A stretch of DNA of 64,000 nucleotides from Chloroflexaceae bacterium (GCA_025057155.1 JANWYD010000023.1:1-64000); one strand, 5' to 3'. Positions 26,335 through 34,643 are shown, numbered from the stretch's first letter. Made by a program: numbers and translations. Notes: a model not told the origin generated them from the sequence alone.

Positions 26335-27420
26335 CTACAATTCATCGTCGAGGGAAATGCGGCTATTGGCCACCTCACTGGCCTGCACGTAACGGCTGGG
26401 CATCAGCAGGCTGCTCCAGCCGCCGGCGTCGCGCAGGGCGAAGGGGTCGCTCTTCGCCCGGGCGGCGCGGGTGGCCCAGGTATGGCGCAGGTCGTGGGGC
26501 GAGAGACCGGTGATGCCGATGCGTTCGCCCAGGATGGCCACCCGCTCGCGGATGGCCCGCGCCGACATCGCGCCCCACAGCTCACCGTTCTTGCGCGAGC
26601 CGCGCAGCAGGGGGCCTGAGGGGAGGGCGTCGGCGGCCAGGTAGGCCCGGGCGGCGGCCAGGGCGTCGCGGCTGAGGTGGTGGGTCTGGGTCGTGTGGAC
26701 CTTCTCCCGGTAGAAGGTCAAGGTGCCGCGGGCGGGGTCAAGGGCGCCAACCTCGAGGCCGGCGAGTTCGCCCACGCGCAGGCCGAGGTCGGCCAGGAGG
26801 CAGATGATCAGCGCGTCGCGCCGGCCCTGGGGGGTGTCGGGCTGCTGCTTGAGGGCGCGCACCTGCGCCGGGGTAAGCACGAGCGGCGCAGGCTTCTTGG
26901 CGCCGACGCGGGTAGGCGTGGCGGCGCGGCGGCGCTGGGCGTCAATCGCGCGCGCCTGGCGCCCGCTGTAGCCGCGCACAGTGCGGATGAGCGCCAGGGC
27001 GTCGGCGGAGAGCACCCCGGCGGCGTGGGCCAGGGCGCAGTGGCGCCGCACGGTGGCCAGGCGCACATTGATCGAGCCGATGGCGTAGCCTTCCTGAAGC
27101 TGCCAGCGGAGGAAGGCGCTCACCAGGCCGTGGGTGACATTGGCCCAGGCGTGAGGATCGTAGGCCAGACGCGCCCCAAAGGCAGGGGCCTGGGCGGGGG
27201 GAATGGCCTGCACCTGGCCGAGAAAAAAGGCGAAGAGAGCCAGATCGGCCTCCTGCCGGCGCAGCGTATCCGGGTCCAGCCGGCTGCGATAATCATCGAA
27301 GACCGTCGCTACACTGGCGGCATCGGCAGCAGCGGCGGCGCGGGGATCAATGGCGAGAGGGCAGGCTAGCGGCCCTGGCCTGCCCCCGGGCGCCTCGTCG
27401 GGTTCATACGCTGCTGGCAT
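26335..27420 (-). CDS. Tyrosine recombinase / phage-type integrase
   Basis: The protein has 361 residues. Residues about 40-150 are a SAM-like core-binding domain. Residues about 175-350 are the catalytic domain with the Arg in GLRVGEL, HDLRHTWATRAA (His-x-x-Arg-His), the GGWSS position (Trp in place of the second His, as in many XerC-like enzymes) and the nucleophile Tyr in SRYVQA. All catalytic residues seem intact. An Arg/Lys-rich insert (RRRAATPTRVGAKKP) separates the domains. No att sites or phage genes are seen beside it; it abuts phnC downstream and an eroded accessory patch upstream. Confidence 0.85.
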   Translation of the reverse strand: MPAAYEPDEAPGGRPGPLACPLAIDPRAAAAADAASVATVFDDYRSRLDPDTLRRQEADLALFAFFLGQVQAIPPAQAPAFGARLAYDPHAWANVTHGLVSAFLRWQLQEGYAIGSINVRLATVRRHCALAHAAGVLSADALALIRTVRGYSGRQARAIDAQRRRAATPTRVGAKKPAPLVLTPAQVRALKQQPDTPQGRRDALIICLLADLGLRVGELAGLEVGALDPARGTLTFYREKVHTTQTHHLSRDALAAARAYLAADALPSGPLLRGSRKNGELWGAMSARAIRERVAILGERIGITGLSPHDLRHTWATRAARAKSDPFALRDAGGWSSLLMPSRYVQASEVANSRISLDDEL

Positions 27421-27844
27421 CGCGGGTTCTCCACTTGCACAACGGGGACGCCAGGCTTCCCCGCACCCCTGCCCGCGGGAGCGCGTGGGAACGCAACCAT
27501 CAGGAACATCCCTTGTCTACGGGAAGTATACCAGATCCGGCCCGGCGGTTCTTCGTTATCAGGGCCATACCTTACCCACAACCTGCCGCTGGCGATTGAT
27601 GAGGAGTAACGATTACGCTCGGCATACTCTGGCTGGCGGTTGAAACCGCGCCTTGGGGCGCGTGCGCGCCGGGCGCCGGCCTGCGCCGACGCTTCCCCGC
27701 CCGCAAAGGCGGGTAGCCGGCCGGAGGCCCACAGGCGCAAATGATGACGATTACGCATTACATCCGGTATAGCCCGCGCAGGCGGGCTTCGTATCGGTAG
27801 CCCGCGGCTTCAGCCGCCGGGTTGCACCCCGATGGCAGCGCACG

Positions 27845-27885
27845 CCATTAACTTCCGATTAGTATGATTAATCGGAAGTTAATGG
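27845..27885. repeat. Perfect 17-bp inverted repeat with 7-nt loop
   Basis: CCATTAACTTCCGATTA (27845-27861), GTATGAT, TAATCGGAAGTTAATGG (27869-27885). It is much more AT-rich than its surroundings. Possible operator, element end or structured RNA. Confidence 0.75.
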
Positions 27886-27923
27886 AATCCGGACTCATGG
27901 GAGTCGCCTATGCCAGATACCGC

Positions 27924-27944
27924 AATCCAAAATCCAAAATCGCC
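27924..27944. repeat. Heptameric short tandem repeat AATCCAA
   Basis: AATCCAA AATCCAA AATCGCC, ending against the stop codon of the WD40 remnant on the minus strand. The same arrangement occurs at 63277-63304 beside recJ. Confidence 0.7.
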
Positions 27945-28615
27945 TCACCCCTCGACCGTCCAGATCTGCACCTGGCTCAGACCGATGTCCGCCAGCCAGC
28001 GGCCGTCCGGGCTGATGGCGACGACCATGCCCCGGTGGCGGCTCAGGTCGCCATCAGGGTCCGGGATAATGGTGCGCGACTCTTTGAACGTTTGTTCGTG
28101 AACGAGGCGCCACGCGCCAGCGGCGCAGGTGCGGATGGTCGCGCCGCCGACGGTCAGCAGTCCGCCATCGGGGCTAAAGGCCAGGCTCTCTGACGGCCCG
28201 CGCTGGAGGGCCTGGACCACCTCCTGGCGTTCCGCGTCCAGCAACCAGACCCCGAGCGGCGCGGCGGTCACGGCCAGGTAGCGCCCATCAGGGCTGAAGG
28301 CCAGCGTTCCGGCAACCAGCGCGTCCGGATCATCAACGCGGATCACTCCACCCGGCGTCGGCTCGCCACATTCCAGAGCTGGACCTCCGGCCCGTTGGGG
28401 AAGCGTTGCTCCGTCACGGCCAGAATGCGCCCATCGGGGGAAAAGGCGATGCCTATCGGAGCGATGGAGGCCTCTGCGGGCCAGCACGTCAGGGTTCCCT
28501 GCGGCAGACCCGCTTCGATCGCATAGAGCCGGACGGCGCCCCGGCTGCCGACGGCCAGCGTCGCGCCGTCGGGACTCACGGCCAGATAGCCGCCGTCGGG
28601 AATATTGCAGATTGC
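27945..28615 (-). pseudogene. Frameshifted, 5'-truncated WD40-repeat gene
   Basis: Two minus-strand frames carry successive WD40/beta-propeller blades. The upstream frame (to the stop at 28343) has GYLAVSPDGATLAVGSRG and GIAFSPDGRILAVTEQ, ending LWNVASRRRVE. After a one-base shift near 28345-28352 the repeat pattern continues as GTLAFSPDGRYLAVTAAPLG, ESLAFSPDGGLLTVGGA and VVAISPDGRWLADIG, ending IWTVEG at 27945. No signal or start is recognisable upstream, where the plus-strand MNT/HEPN remnant begins. I read it as the 3' remnant of a larger repeat protein such as a WD40-fused regulatory ATPase or kinase. Confidence 0.75.
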
Positions 28616-28673
28616 AGGAAGTCTGGTATGCTCGGAAGACGGCGCTCCACCATCCGAAATGCAAGTTTGAACC

Positions 28674-29072
28674 TTGCTCCCCGCCACCGTCGCCAGCCTG
28701 CTCGCCGCTGAGGAACGCATCACGTTCGCCCTGCTGTTGGGCTCCTTCGCCAGAGGGCAGGCCGGCCCGTTGAGCGACGTGGATATCGGCATCTACGTGT
28801 CGCGCCCGCTCGACCTGCCGGAGCCTGGGCGGTTGACAGTTGCCAGCCGGCACAATCTGGACGCGCCGGCCAGCTACGCTGAATGCGTCGATCTGCTGAG
28901 CTGCGCCGAGTACCTGGACGAGGAGCTTGCCGGCGCGGTTGCAAGCATGGTTGGCCTGCGCAACCTCCTGGTGCGCGAGTATGTCCGGGTCGATCCCGAG
29001 CGTTTGTATGCCCTGTTGAGCCGGCTTGACGACTTCCGGCGGTTTATCGCGCAGATCCAACCTTATGTCTAA
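28674..29072 (+). pseudogene. Chimeric MNT nucleotidyltransferase / HEPN (DUF86) remnant
   Basis: The 132-codon frame starts at a TTG. Residues about 15-45 are the N-terminal part of a minimal nucleotidyltransferase (ALLLGSFARG and SDVDIGIY, the G-S and D-x-D motifs of MntA antitoxins). After about residue 60 it switches to the C-terminal half of a DUF86/HEPN toxin: MVGLRNLLVREYVRVDPERLY. In intact HEPN toxins the motif is R-x4-H (RNLLVHEY); here the His is Arg. The rest of both partners is missing. The simplest reading is an in-frame deletion fusing an antitoxin and a toxin gene, followed by decay; a small functional chimera is less likely. Confidence 0.7.
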
Positions 29073-29078
29073 TCAAGG

Positions 29079-29115
29079 CGAGGGGCAGGGAGGGCGAAAC
29101 CCTCCCTGCCCCTCG
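29079..29115. terminator. 16-bp perfect hairpin at a convergent junction
   Basis: CGAGGGGCAGGGAGGG (29079-29094), CGAAA loop, then the exact complement (29100-29115). It starts 7 nt after the MNT/HEPN frame. It precedes repeat copy 1, as the 19-bp hairpin at 50236 precedes copy 2. Confidence 0.55.
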
Positions 29116-29154
29116 CCGTTCATGCAGGGGCGCGGGGAACCCCTTGCAGGTGCA

Positions 29155-29321
29155 GGGTTTTCCGGCGCATCCTCGCGTCACATTCGCCATCCGGGGCATT
29201 GCGACGACCAACTCCCCCCTCTCCCGCTCAGGGAGAGGGGGGCAGGGGGGGTGAGGACCGTACGCGCATTGGAATGCCGGAAGCCCATTCTCCCTCGAAA
29301 ACCCCTACAACCTGTGAGGCG
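29155..29321. repeat. Dispersed ~165-bp repeat, copy 1
   Basis: Begins GGGTTTTCCGGCGCATCC and shares most positions with 50291-50460, including CGCCATCCGGGGCATTG and AACTCCCCCCTCTCCCGC. Internal inverted segments suggest folding. It lies between convergent gene ends (29072 and 29354). Confidence 0.8.
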
Positions 29322-29353
29322 GGAAACCCCAGGGTTCCCCGCGCCCTCACGCC

Positions 29354-31711
29354 TTACGCCTCCCAGCCGACGCCGGGAACCCAGCGGGCCGCGCCGGTCC
29401 CTTCGGGGTCCAGGGCGAAGAGCCGGAGCCAGCCGTTCTCCACCAGGTCGCGCACGACGGCGTGCTGCTGCATCACCGCCTCAATGCGCTCGCGCGGAGC
29501 CTCGACCAGCACCTGCAGGCGCAGCGGCTCGTGGTACCAGCGCCCGTCCGGGCCCTGCACCGACTGCAGCGCCAGGCCCGTCCGCAGGTCGCCGCCGTTG
29601 CCCAGCACCACGCCCAGGGTCCCGACGCGGTTGTGGATGGTCTTGGTGCCGCAGCCGAAGTGGGCGTTGTCCACAGTGGAGCCGAAGTACTGGAGGTTGA
29701 TCCACGAGGCCACCACCACCGGCGCGGTGAGGATCAGGGTCAGGATGGAGTTGTCGGGGTCGGTGGTCCAGTCGTACTCGTGGAGGAAGGCGCGCCCCTC
29801 CAGACACACGCCACGGGTGCGGGCGCGCCGCGCGGCGATGAAGGCGGCGTTGCGGGCCAGCGCCCACTCGGGGCGGACCTCCGACCAGTCGCGGGCGCGG
29901 CGGCGGATCTGGCGGCTGACCAGCTCCGGGTCGCCCTGGGCGATGCCGAGGGCCCGGGCGCGCTCCAGGCGGGTGGCGACCGCCGCCTCGCTAAGCCAGG
30001 CGCGCAACTGCTGCAGATCGGACTGGTGGCTGGCGGGGAGCCGGTCGGTGTCGAGCAGGCGCACCTCATCGGTGCTGGTGTCGTGGACGCCAGCGACGAA
30101 GTACGTATCCTCCGGCACGGCGAAGCCGCGCTCCGGCAGCCGCGCGCGCACCTGGGGATCGTTGAGCACCGCAGCGGCGATGCGGGCGTTGAGCGCCCCG
30201 CCGTGCCCGCCGCAGGCCCCGCAGTCCAGACCGGCCTGGTGGGGGTTGTTCTCGCTGCATCCCTCGTGGCCGGCCAGGAGGACGAGGCGGCCGTAGCGCT
30301 GGCGCAGGCCCATGTTCTTGAGGATCAGCGCCGCCATGTCGCAACGTTGCTCCACAGTGAGGCCGCTCACCCCGTCGGAGTCGAGAATGAAGGGAACCTG
30401 CCCCTCGTCCTCGCGTGGCGCGGTCAGCCGGGTGAGGGCGTCGCCGATGAGGCCCACGGCGTAGCCCAGGCCCAGCGTCTCGACAAAGGCGAAGGCCGAC
30501 GACGGAGCAGTGGTCAGCTTCTTCAGCGCGCTGCGGCCCTCCCAGACCGGCGCGGGCGCCTGGGCGCGAATGTGCACGGCCGGCTTGAGCAACACCGGGC
30601 AGCGGGCGCTCGACCCGGCGGGCGTCTGCCAGTCGAGGAAGACGGCGAAGAAGCCGGCGAAGCCGAGGGTTTCGATGGCGGACGAGCGCGCCTCCAGGTG
30701 GCGGCGCAAGATCTCCGAGCGCACGTCAATGCAGAAGACCGCCTGCACCGCCGGGCGCGTTTCGGGCGGCGCCGGCGGAGGCTGCAGGGCGCCCAGCAGG
30801 CGCCGGGTATAACCGTTCTCCAGGGCCTCCTGGAAGATCACCCGCACCGACTCGTCCTCGATGCTCGGAGCGTCGGTGGGAGCGATGGCGTGATCGGCCG
30901 TGCGCGGCTCCATGCGGGCCAGGGCCGCGTCGGTGCAGACGCGGATCGCCAGCAGGTCGAGCACCGGCCCGGCCTCATTATCGCCCGCGGCCCAGACCTC
31001 GCGGCGCAGGTAGGAGGCCCAGCCGAAGATGCCGCCCAGGAGCCGGTAGAGGTAAGCCTGGCGCTCCTCGGGGCTGACCTGGAGATCGGCCAGCACGCTC
31101 TCGATGGCCGCCAGCGGATCGGCGGGCAACTGCGCCACCCAGGCGCGCCAGCCCCGCAGGCCGCGGATCTCCAGCGAGCGATCCACCTGCGCCGCCTCGC
31201 GCCAGGAGGCGTACAGCCCTGCCGGCTGCGGGGCGCGCCCCCAGGCCGGCCCGTCGGCGGGGATCTGCGCCGCGCACCAGGCGGCGGCGTAGCGGATGGC
31301 GCGCTCATTCCAGTGCGTGCCATGCACCCGGTCATACCGCTCGGCGAAGGTCAGTACCACGCCCGCCCGACGCAACGGCGGGGGCGCCGCACCGTCGAGG
31401 ATCGCCGCAAGCAGCGCGGGGTCCTGGTCGGCCCGTTGCGCGGCCAGTTCCAGATCGGCCATGGTGAAGGCCCCGGCGCGCCAGCGCTCGCGGTAATAGG
31501 CGATGTCCGGCAGCACCCGCGCTCCCAACCCGTCGCGGATCTGGCGGGCGGCTTCGTCAATCGGCTGGCCAGCGAAACCCAGGAAGGGGTTCACGGCCAC
31601 GTAGTTCTCCAGATCCCACAGCGGCGGAATGCGTCGGCACACGGCCAGAACATCCTCCAGCACCGACGGCGCGACGTAATCAATCTGCGCGGTATCAACC
31701 AGCTTTAGCAC
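29354..31711 (-). CDS. dabA: Inorganic carbon transporter subunit DabA (DUF2309)
   Basis: The 785-residue cytoplasmic-side subunit has the beta-carbonic-anhydrase-like zinc site: C327 and D329 in FCIDVRSEI, H482 in LAGHEGCSENNPHQAG and C497 in LDCGACGGHGG. The 15-residue His-Cys spacing is that of characterised DabA. With the membrane subunit DabB it hydrates CO2 vectorially and accumulates bicarbonate, energised by the cation gradient. It starts at a GTG (31711) with AGGAG 6 nt upstream, 144 nt after dabB. In a phototrophic Chloroflexales it would feed the bicarbonate-using carboxylases of carbon fixation (inference). Confidence 0.93.
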   Translation of the reverse strand: MLKLVDTAQIDYVAPSVLEDVLAVCRRIPPLWDLENYVAVNPFLGFAGQPIDEAARQIRDGLGARVLPDIAYYRERWRAGAFTMADLELAAQRADQDPALLAAILDGAAPPPLRRAGVVLTFAERYDRVHGTHWNERAIRYAAAWCAAQIPADGPAWGRAPQPAGLYASWREAAQVDRSLEIRGLRGWRAWVAQLPADPLAAIESVLADLQVSPEERQAYLYRLLGGIFGWASYLRREVWAAGDNEAGPVLDLLAIRVCTDAALARMEPRTADHAIAPTDAPSIEDESVRVIFQEALENGYTRRLLGALQPPPAPPETRPAVQAVFCIDVRSEILRRHLEARSSAIETLGFAGFFAVFLDWQTPAGSSARCPVLLKPAVHIRAQAPAPVWEGRSALKKLTTAPSSAFAFVETLGLGYAVGLIGDALTRLTAPREDEGQVPFILDSDGVSGLTVEQRCDMAALILKNMGLRQRYGRLVLLAGHEGCSENNPHQAGLDCGACGGHGGALNARIAAAVLNDPQVRARLPERGFAVPEDTYFVAGVHDTSTDEVRLLDTDRLPASHQSDLQQLRAWLSEAAVATRLERARALGIAQGDPELVSRQIRRRARDWSEVRPEWALARNAAFIAARRARTRGVCLEGRAFLHEYDWTTDPDNSILTLILTAPVVVASWINLQYFGSTVDNAHFGCGTKTIHNRVGTLGVVLGNGGDLRTGLALQSVQGPDGRWYHEPLRLQVLVEAPRERIEAVMQQHAVVRDLVENGWLRLFALDPEGTGAARWVPGVGWEA

Positions 31712-31727
31712 ACGCGGCTCCTTTCAA

Positions 31728-31762
31728 GTGACAAGTGATGCGTGACGAGTGATGCGTGAGAG
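31728..31762. repeat. Heptameric short tandem repeat GTGAYGN x5
   Basis: GTGACAA GTGATGC GTGACGA GTGATGC GTGAGAG, exact period 7, in the dabB-dabA spacer directly upstream of the dabA ribosome site. Confidence 0.7.
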
Positions 31763-31847
31763 CCTGTCCGGACACCTGCGGCGCGGGGAACGCGGGGTTT
31801 CCCACATCCCCGGGCTGCGCCCTCCCGGAATGCCAGTGACAGGCTCT
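31759..31847 (-). other. 10-bp inverted repeat closing the dabB-dabA spacer
   Basis: AGAGCCTGTC (31759-31768) is complementary to GACAGGCTCT (31838-31847). The enclosed stretch has further short GC palindromes. It could form an intercistronic stem adjusting dabA expression. Confidence 0.45.
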
Positions 31848-31855
31848 ACGCGGCA

Positions 31856-33358
31856 TTACAGGCGCCGGGCGTCAGGCAACGCGGGAGCGCCCCAGACCCG
31901 CTCGACCAGGCGATCAGCGATAGCGCCGAAGTAGAAGCCGTGCAGGGCGTGGACGTAGAAGGCCCGTCCGGCGGCCGTCCGGCCCAGAGCCGGCAGCAGG
32001 CCGTAGACGATCCCCAGGATGAGGAAGACTACCACCGGGATGACCGCCGCGATCCAGGCCAGGGGGCCGGCAGGCGCGGGCTGGTCGCCAAACACCGGGG
32101 CGAAGAACTGCGCCGCCCCTTCGTAGAGGCCGAAGGCAAGCATAGCTGCCGCCAGCGTTCCGGCCAGGGCTACCAGGGCCGGCGCGAGAGCGCCGGCAGC
32201 GGGAGAGCGCGGGGCCTGGAAGCAGGCCACCCAGAGCTGCCCGATCGCCAGGGCCAGGATGGCCGAGAGCGCCAGCTTGCCGGGCGACTGGAAGGGGCCA
32301 AAGCCGGTGATGATGCTGGCCAGGGCCAGGGCGGGAATGGCCGCCAGCGTGCCGATCACCGCCAGCAGCACGGTCTGGCCGGGGGCCAGTTTGGGGGCGG
32401 GCGCCGTGCGCCGGGGCAAATCGCCGGTGCGGAGGAACGCCCAGGCCTTGTAGCAGCCGTGCCCCACCAGGTGCAGGATGGCCGCGGGGAAGGCCGCCAG
32501 CCCGATCTGCACCATCATGAAACCCATCTGACCAACGGTGGACCAGGCCAGGACGCGCTTCACATTGGTCTGGGCCCACATCGCCAGCATACCCAGGGCC
32601 GCGGTGAGCGTTCCTACCACCACCAGGTTGAGAAGGGCCAGCGGCGACTGGACGATCAGCGGCGCGAAGTGAAGCAGCAGCACACCGCCGCCGTTGATGA
32701 TCCCCGCGTGCATCAGCGCCGACACGGGCGTAGGGGCCTCCATCGTCTCAGGGAGCCAGCTATGGAAGGGAAACTGGGCCGACTTGGTGAGCGCGCCGGT
32801 CACTACGAGCACGGCGACCACATCAAGAGCCATAGGCCATGGCGCCGGGTCGTTAAGGCGCGCCAGGAACACGTTCAGGTCGAGGGTGCCCCACTGCCAG
32901 AAAATGATGGCGATAGCGGCGATAAGGGCCACATCGCCGAGCCGGCTGATCAGGAACTTCTTCCGCGCGGGAGGGAAGGCCTCGTACCGGTCACGGTAGT
33001 AGGTCAGGAGTTGATGCAGGCCAAGGCTGGTAAGCAGCCAGGCGACGAAAAGCACTACCAGGTGCGTGGCGAAGACGAACGTGTAGGCCGCCAGCACCGT
33101 GAAGGCCAGCCAGCGGAGGAAGCTCCGCTGCCGCGGTTCGCCGTCGAGGTAGCGCAGGGCGAAGCGGTAGACCACGACACCCACCAGAGCCACGAGCAAG
33201 CTGATGGTGGCGCTCAGGCGGTCGAGGGTAAGTCCGGCGAAGGTCTGCGGCTGCGGATTGAACGCCTGGGCGACGAACATCGCCGCGGAGAGAGCGGCGA
33301 GCGCGGTGAGCAGCGGCAGGAGCGCGCGTTCCTGCCATCCGGCCTGTCGATCGTGCAT
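31856..33358 (-). CDS. dabB: Inorganic carbon transporter membrane subunit DabB (NuoL-like)
   Basis: The 500-residue polytopic protein is related to the proton-pumping Complex I/Mrp antiporter subunits: TYYRDRYEAFPPARKKFLISRLGDVALI, SAQFPFHSWLPETMEAPTPVSALMHAG and VKRVLAWSTVGQMGFMM. It is shorter than NuoL (about 610), as DabB proteins are. It provides the ion pathway for DabA. AGGAG lies 6 nt before the ATG. The 5' flank has a nested dyad (33389-33440), a likely operator. No other nuo or mrp genes are near, which supports the Dab assignment. Confidence 0.92.
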   Translation of the reverse strand: MHDRQAGWQERALLPLLTALAALSAAMFVAQAFNPQPQTFAGLTLDRLSATISLLVALVGVVVYRFALRYLDGEPRQRSFLRWLAFTVLAAYTFVFATHLVVLFVAWLLTSLGLHQLLTYYRDRYEAFPPARKKFLISRLGDVALIAAIAIIFWQWGTLDLNVFLARLNDPAPWPMALDVVAVLVVTGALTKSAQFPFHSWLPETMEAPTPVSALMHAGIINGGGVLLLHFAPLIVQSPLALLNLVVVGTLTAALGMLAMWAQTNVKRVLAWSTVGQMGFMMVQIGLAAFPAAILHLVGHGCYKAWAFLRTGDLPRRTAPAPKLAPGQTVLLAVIGTLAAIPALALASIITGFGPFQSPGKLALSAILALAIGQLWVACFQAPRSPAAGALAPALVALAGTLAAAMLAFGLYEGAAQFFAPVFGDQPAPAGPLAWIAAVIPVVVFLILGIVYGLLPALGRTAAGRAFYVHALHGFYFGAIADRLVERVWGAPALPDARRL

Positions 33359-33388
33359 ACAGATCTCCTTGGTGAACGGTAGCGGTTC

Positions 33389-33440
33389 GTTCCAGATACG
33401 TTAAATATATCACGAAATCTATTTCGTATATCTCTGGAAC
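33389..33440 (-). promoter_or_regulatory. Operator-like nested dyad upstream of dabB
   Basis: The inner dyad is ACGAAAT-ct-ATTTCGT (33412-33427) in an AT-rich stretch. The outer arms are GTTCCAGA (33389-33396) and TCTGGAAC (33433-33440). It lies 30-80 nt upstream of the dabB ATG, where a repressor or activator could act. The regulator is unknown. Confidence 0.55.
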
Positions 33441-33493
33441 AGGTAGTCCTGGAGACCCCAGATGGACGGGGGGCCTACCCGTCTGGGTAGAGG

Positions 33494-33530
33494 AGGGCCA
33501 AAGCAGCGGCAGCGCCGCTGCTTTGGCCCT
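33494..33530. repeat. 17-bp perfect hairpin
   Basis: AGGGCCAAAGCAGCGGC (33494-33510), AGC, and its exact complement (33514-33530). Confidence 0.7.
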
Positions 33531-33550
33531 GCCGATCCCCAGACTCCAAT

Positions 33551-33597
33551 ATGTTTCGTTGGTTTTGGTGGTTACGCCGCCAAAACCAACGAAACAT
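33551..33597. repeat. 18-bp perfect hairpin with 11-nt loop
   Basis: ATGTTTCGTTGGTTTTGG (33551-33568) pairs with 33580-33597. The stem continues by about 3 bp with a wobble. The loop is GTTACGCC-like. Confidence 0.7.
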
Positions 33598-33700
33598 GAT
33601 CTCTCAGGCGGCGTAGCCGCCCTAACCTCCCCGCCGGAGCCGGATGTCGCATCGGCCCTGACCCTCCCCGGAAATCCGCTTCACCGATACATGCAGATGC

Positions 33701-33706
33701 TATAAT
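33701..33706 (+). promoter_or_regulatory. -10 box of the ABC-2 exporter operon
   Basis: TATAAT, 28 nt before the ATG at 33735, so the leader would be very short. The -35 region is poor. Confidence 0.5.
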
Positions 33707-33734
33707 CTGAACCGGAGACGCAGCGCAAAACGTT

Positions 33735-34643
33735 ATGTCTACCGAAAGCGCCATCGAGACCGAGAACCTCACCAAGCGCTACGGCGCACGCCTGGCCGTG
33801 GACGGGTTGAGCCTGCGCGTGGCGCGGGGGGAGATCTTCGGCCTGCTGGGGCCGAACGGAGCGGGCAAGACGACCACCATCGCCATGCTGCTAGGCCTGG
33901 TGCGTCCCAGCGCCGGGCGCGCCCTGGTGCTGGGGCATGACGTGCAGGCCGACCCGGTGTCCGCTCTGCGCCGGGTGGGAGCGATGATCGAGACCCCGGC
34001 GTTTTACCCCTACCTCAGCGGGTATGACAACCTGCGGGTGCTGGCGCATACGGGCGGGCTGCCTGCGGAGCGCATTGGCGCCGCCTTGCAGGCGGTGGAA
34101 CTGACCGACCGCGCGCGCGACCGGGTGCGGGTCTACTCCCAGGGCATGCGCCAGCGACTGGCCATCGCCGCAGCGCTGTTGCCCGATCCCGAACTGATCA
34201 TCCTCGACGAGCCGACCAACGGCCTCGACCCCGCCGGCACCGCCGAAATCCGCGCCCTGATCCGCCGTCTGGCCGCGGGAGGGCGCACCATCGTCCTGTG
34301 CTCGCATATCCTCTCAGAGGTGGAGCAACTCTGCGGGCGGGTGGCCATTCTGAAGGCGGGCCGGCTGGCGGCCGAGGGCGCAGTGGCCGACTTGCTGCGC
34401 CGCGAGCGCGGCCTGCGCCTGCGGGTGGAGGGCGACCCGGATCGGGCCGCCGCGCTGCTGGCGGCGCTTCCCTGGGTGCGCGCCGTGGAGCGCGAAAACG
34501 GAGCCTTGCTGGTGGACGCGCCCGTGGAGCGCGCGGCCGAACTCAACACCTACCTGACCCGCGCCGGGGTGCTGGTGGCCGAGATCGGCGTGCATACGAG
34601 CAACCTGGAGCAGTTCTTCCTTGAGGTTACTAGCGATACATAG
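33735..34643 (+). CDS. ABC-2 type exporter ATPase
   Basis: The 302-residue protein has Walker A GPNGAGKTTT, signature VYSQGMRQRLAIAAAL, Walker B LIILDEPTNGLDP and the switch His in LCSHILSEV. The C-terminal 80 residues form the small regulatory domain of CcmA/NatA/drug-exporter ATPases. The permease gene follows after 3 nt, so the two form one exporter. The substrate is unknown; antibiotic, Na+ or lipid export are all possible for this family. Confidence 0.9.
   Translation: MSTESAIETENLTKRYGARLAVDGLSLRVARGEIFGLLGPNGAGKTTTIAMLLGLVRPSAGRALVLGHDVQADPVSALRRVGAMIETPAFYPYLSGYDNLRVLAHTGGLPAERIGAALQAVELTDRARDRVRVYSQGMRQRLAIAAALLPDPELIILDEPTNGLDPAGTAEIRALIRRLAAGGRTIVLCSHILSEVEQLCGRVAILKAGRLAAEGAVADLLRRERGLRLRVEGDPDRAAALLAALPWVRAVERENGALLVDAPVERAAELNTYLTRAGVLVAEIGVHTSNLEQFFLEVTSDT

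Larger units (their letters stand above)
27421..27944. other. Non-coding accessory spacer rich in hairpins
   Basis: No credible gene. It contains AGCCCGC-gcag-GCGGGCT (27771-27788), CCCGCGGC-ttca-GCCGCCGGG (27801-27821), an unusual 17-bp AT-richer perfect hairpin (27845-27885) and heptamer repeats (27924-27944). Confidence 0.6.
33359..33734. other. Divergent spacer between dabB and the ABC exporter with three large dyads
   Basis: No gene. Contains the dabB-proximal operator-like dyad (33389-33440), a 17-bp hairpin (33494-33530), an 18-bp hairpin (33551-33597) and the exporter -10 box (33701-33706). Confidence 0.65.

Noticed and set aside
27366-27758. 130-codon minus-strand frame upstream of the integrase
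   Set aside because: Basic, low-complexity translation crossing several hairpins, with no recognisable domain; treated as non-coding.
29462-31708. 748-codon plus-strand frame opposite dabA
   Set aside because: Same GC-bias shadow; no motif, and the DabA frame has its full zinc site.
31856-33358. Complex I subunit NuoL
   Set aside because: Protein is about 110 residues shorter than NuoL, no other nuo genes are present and the partner DabA follows in the same operon.
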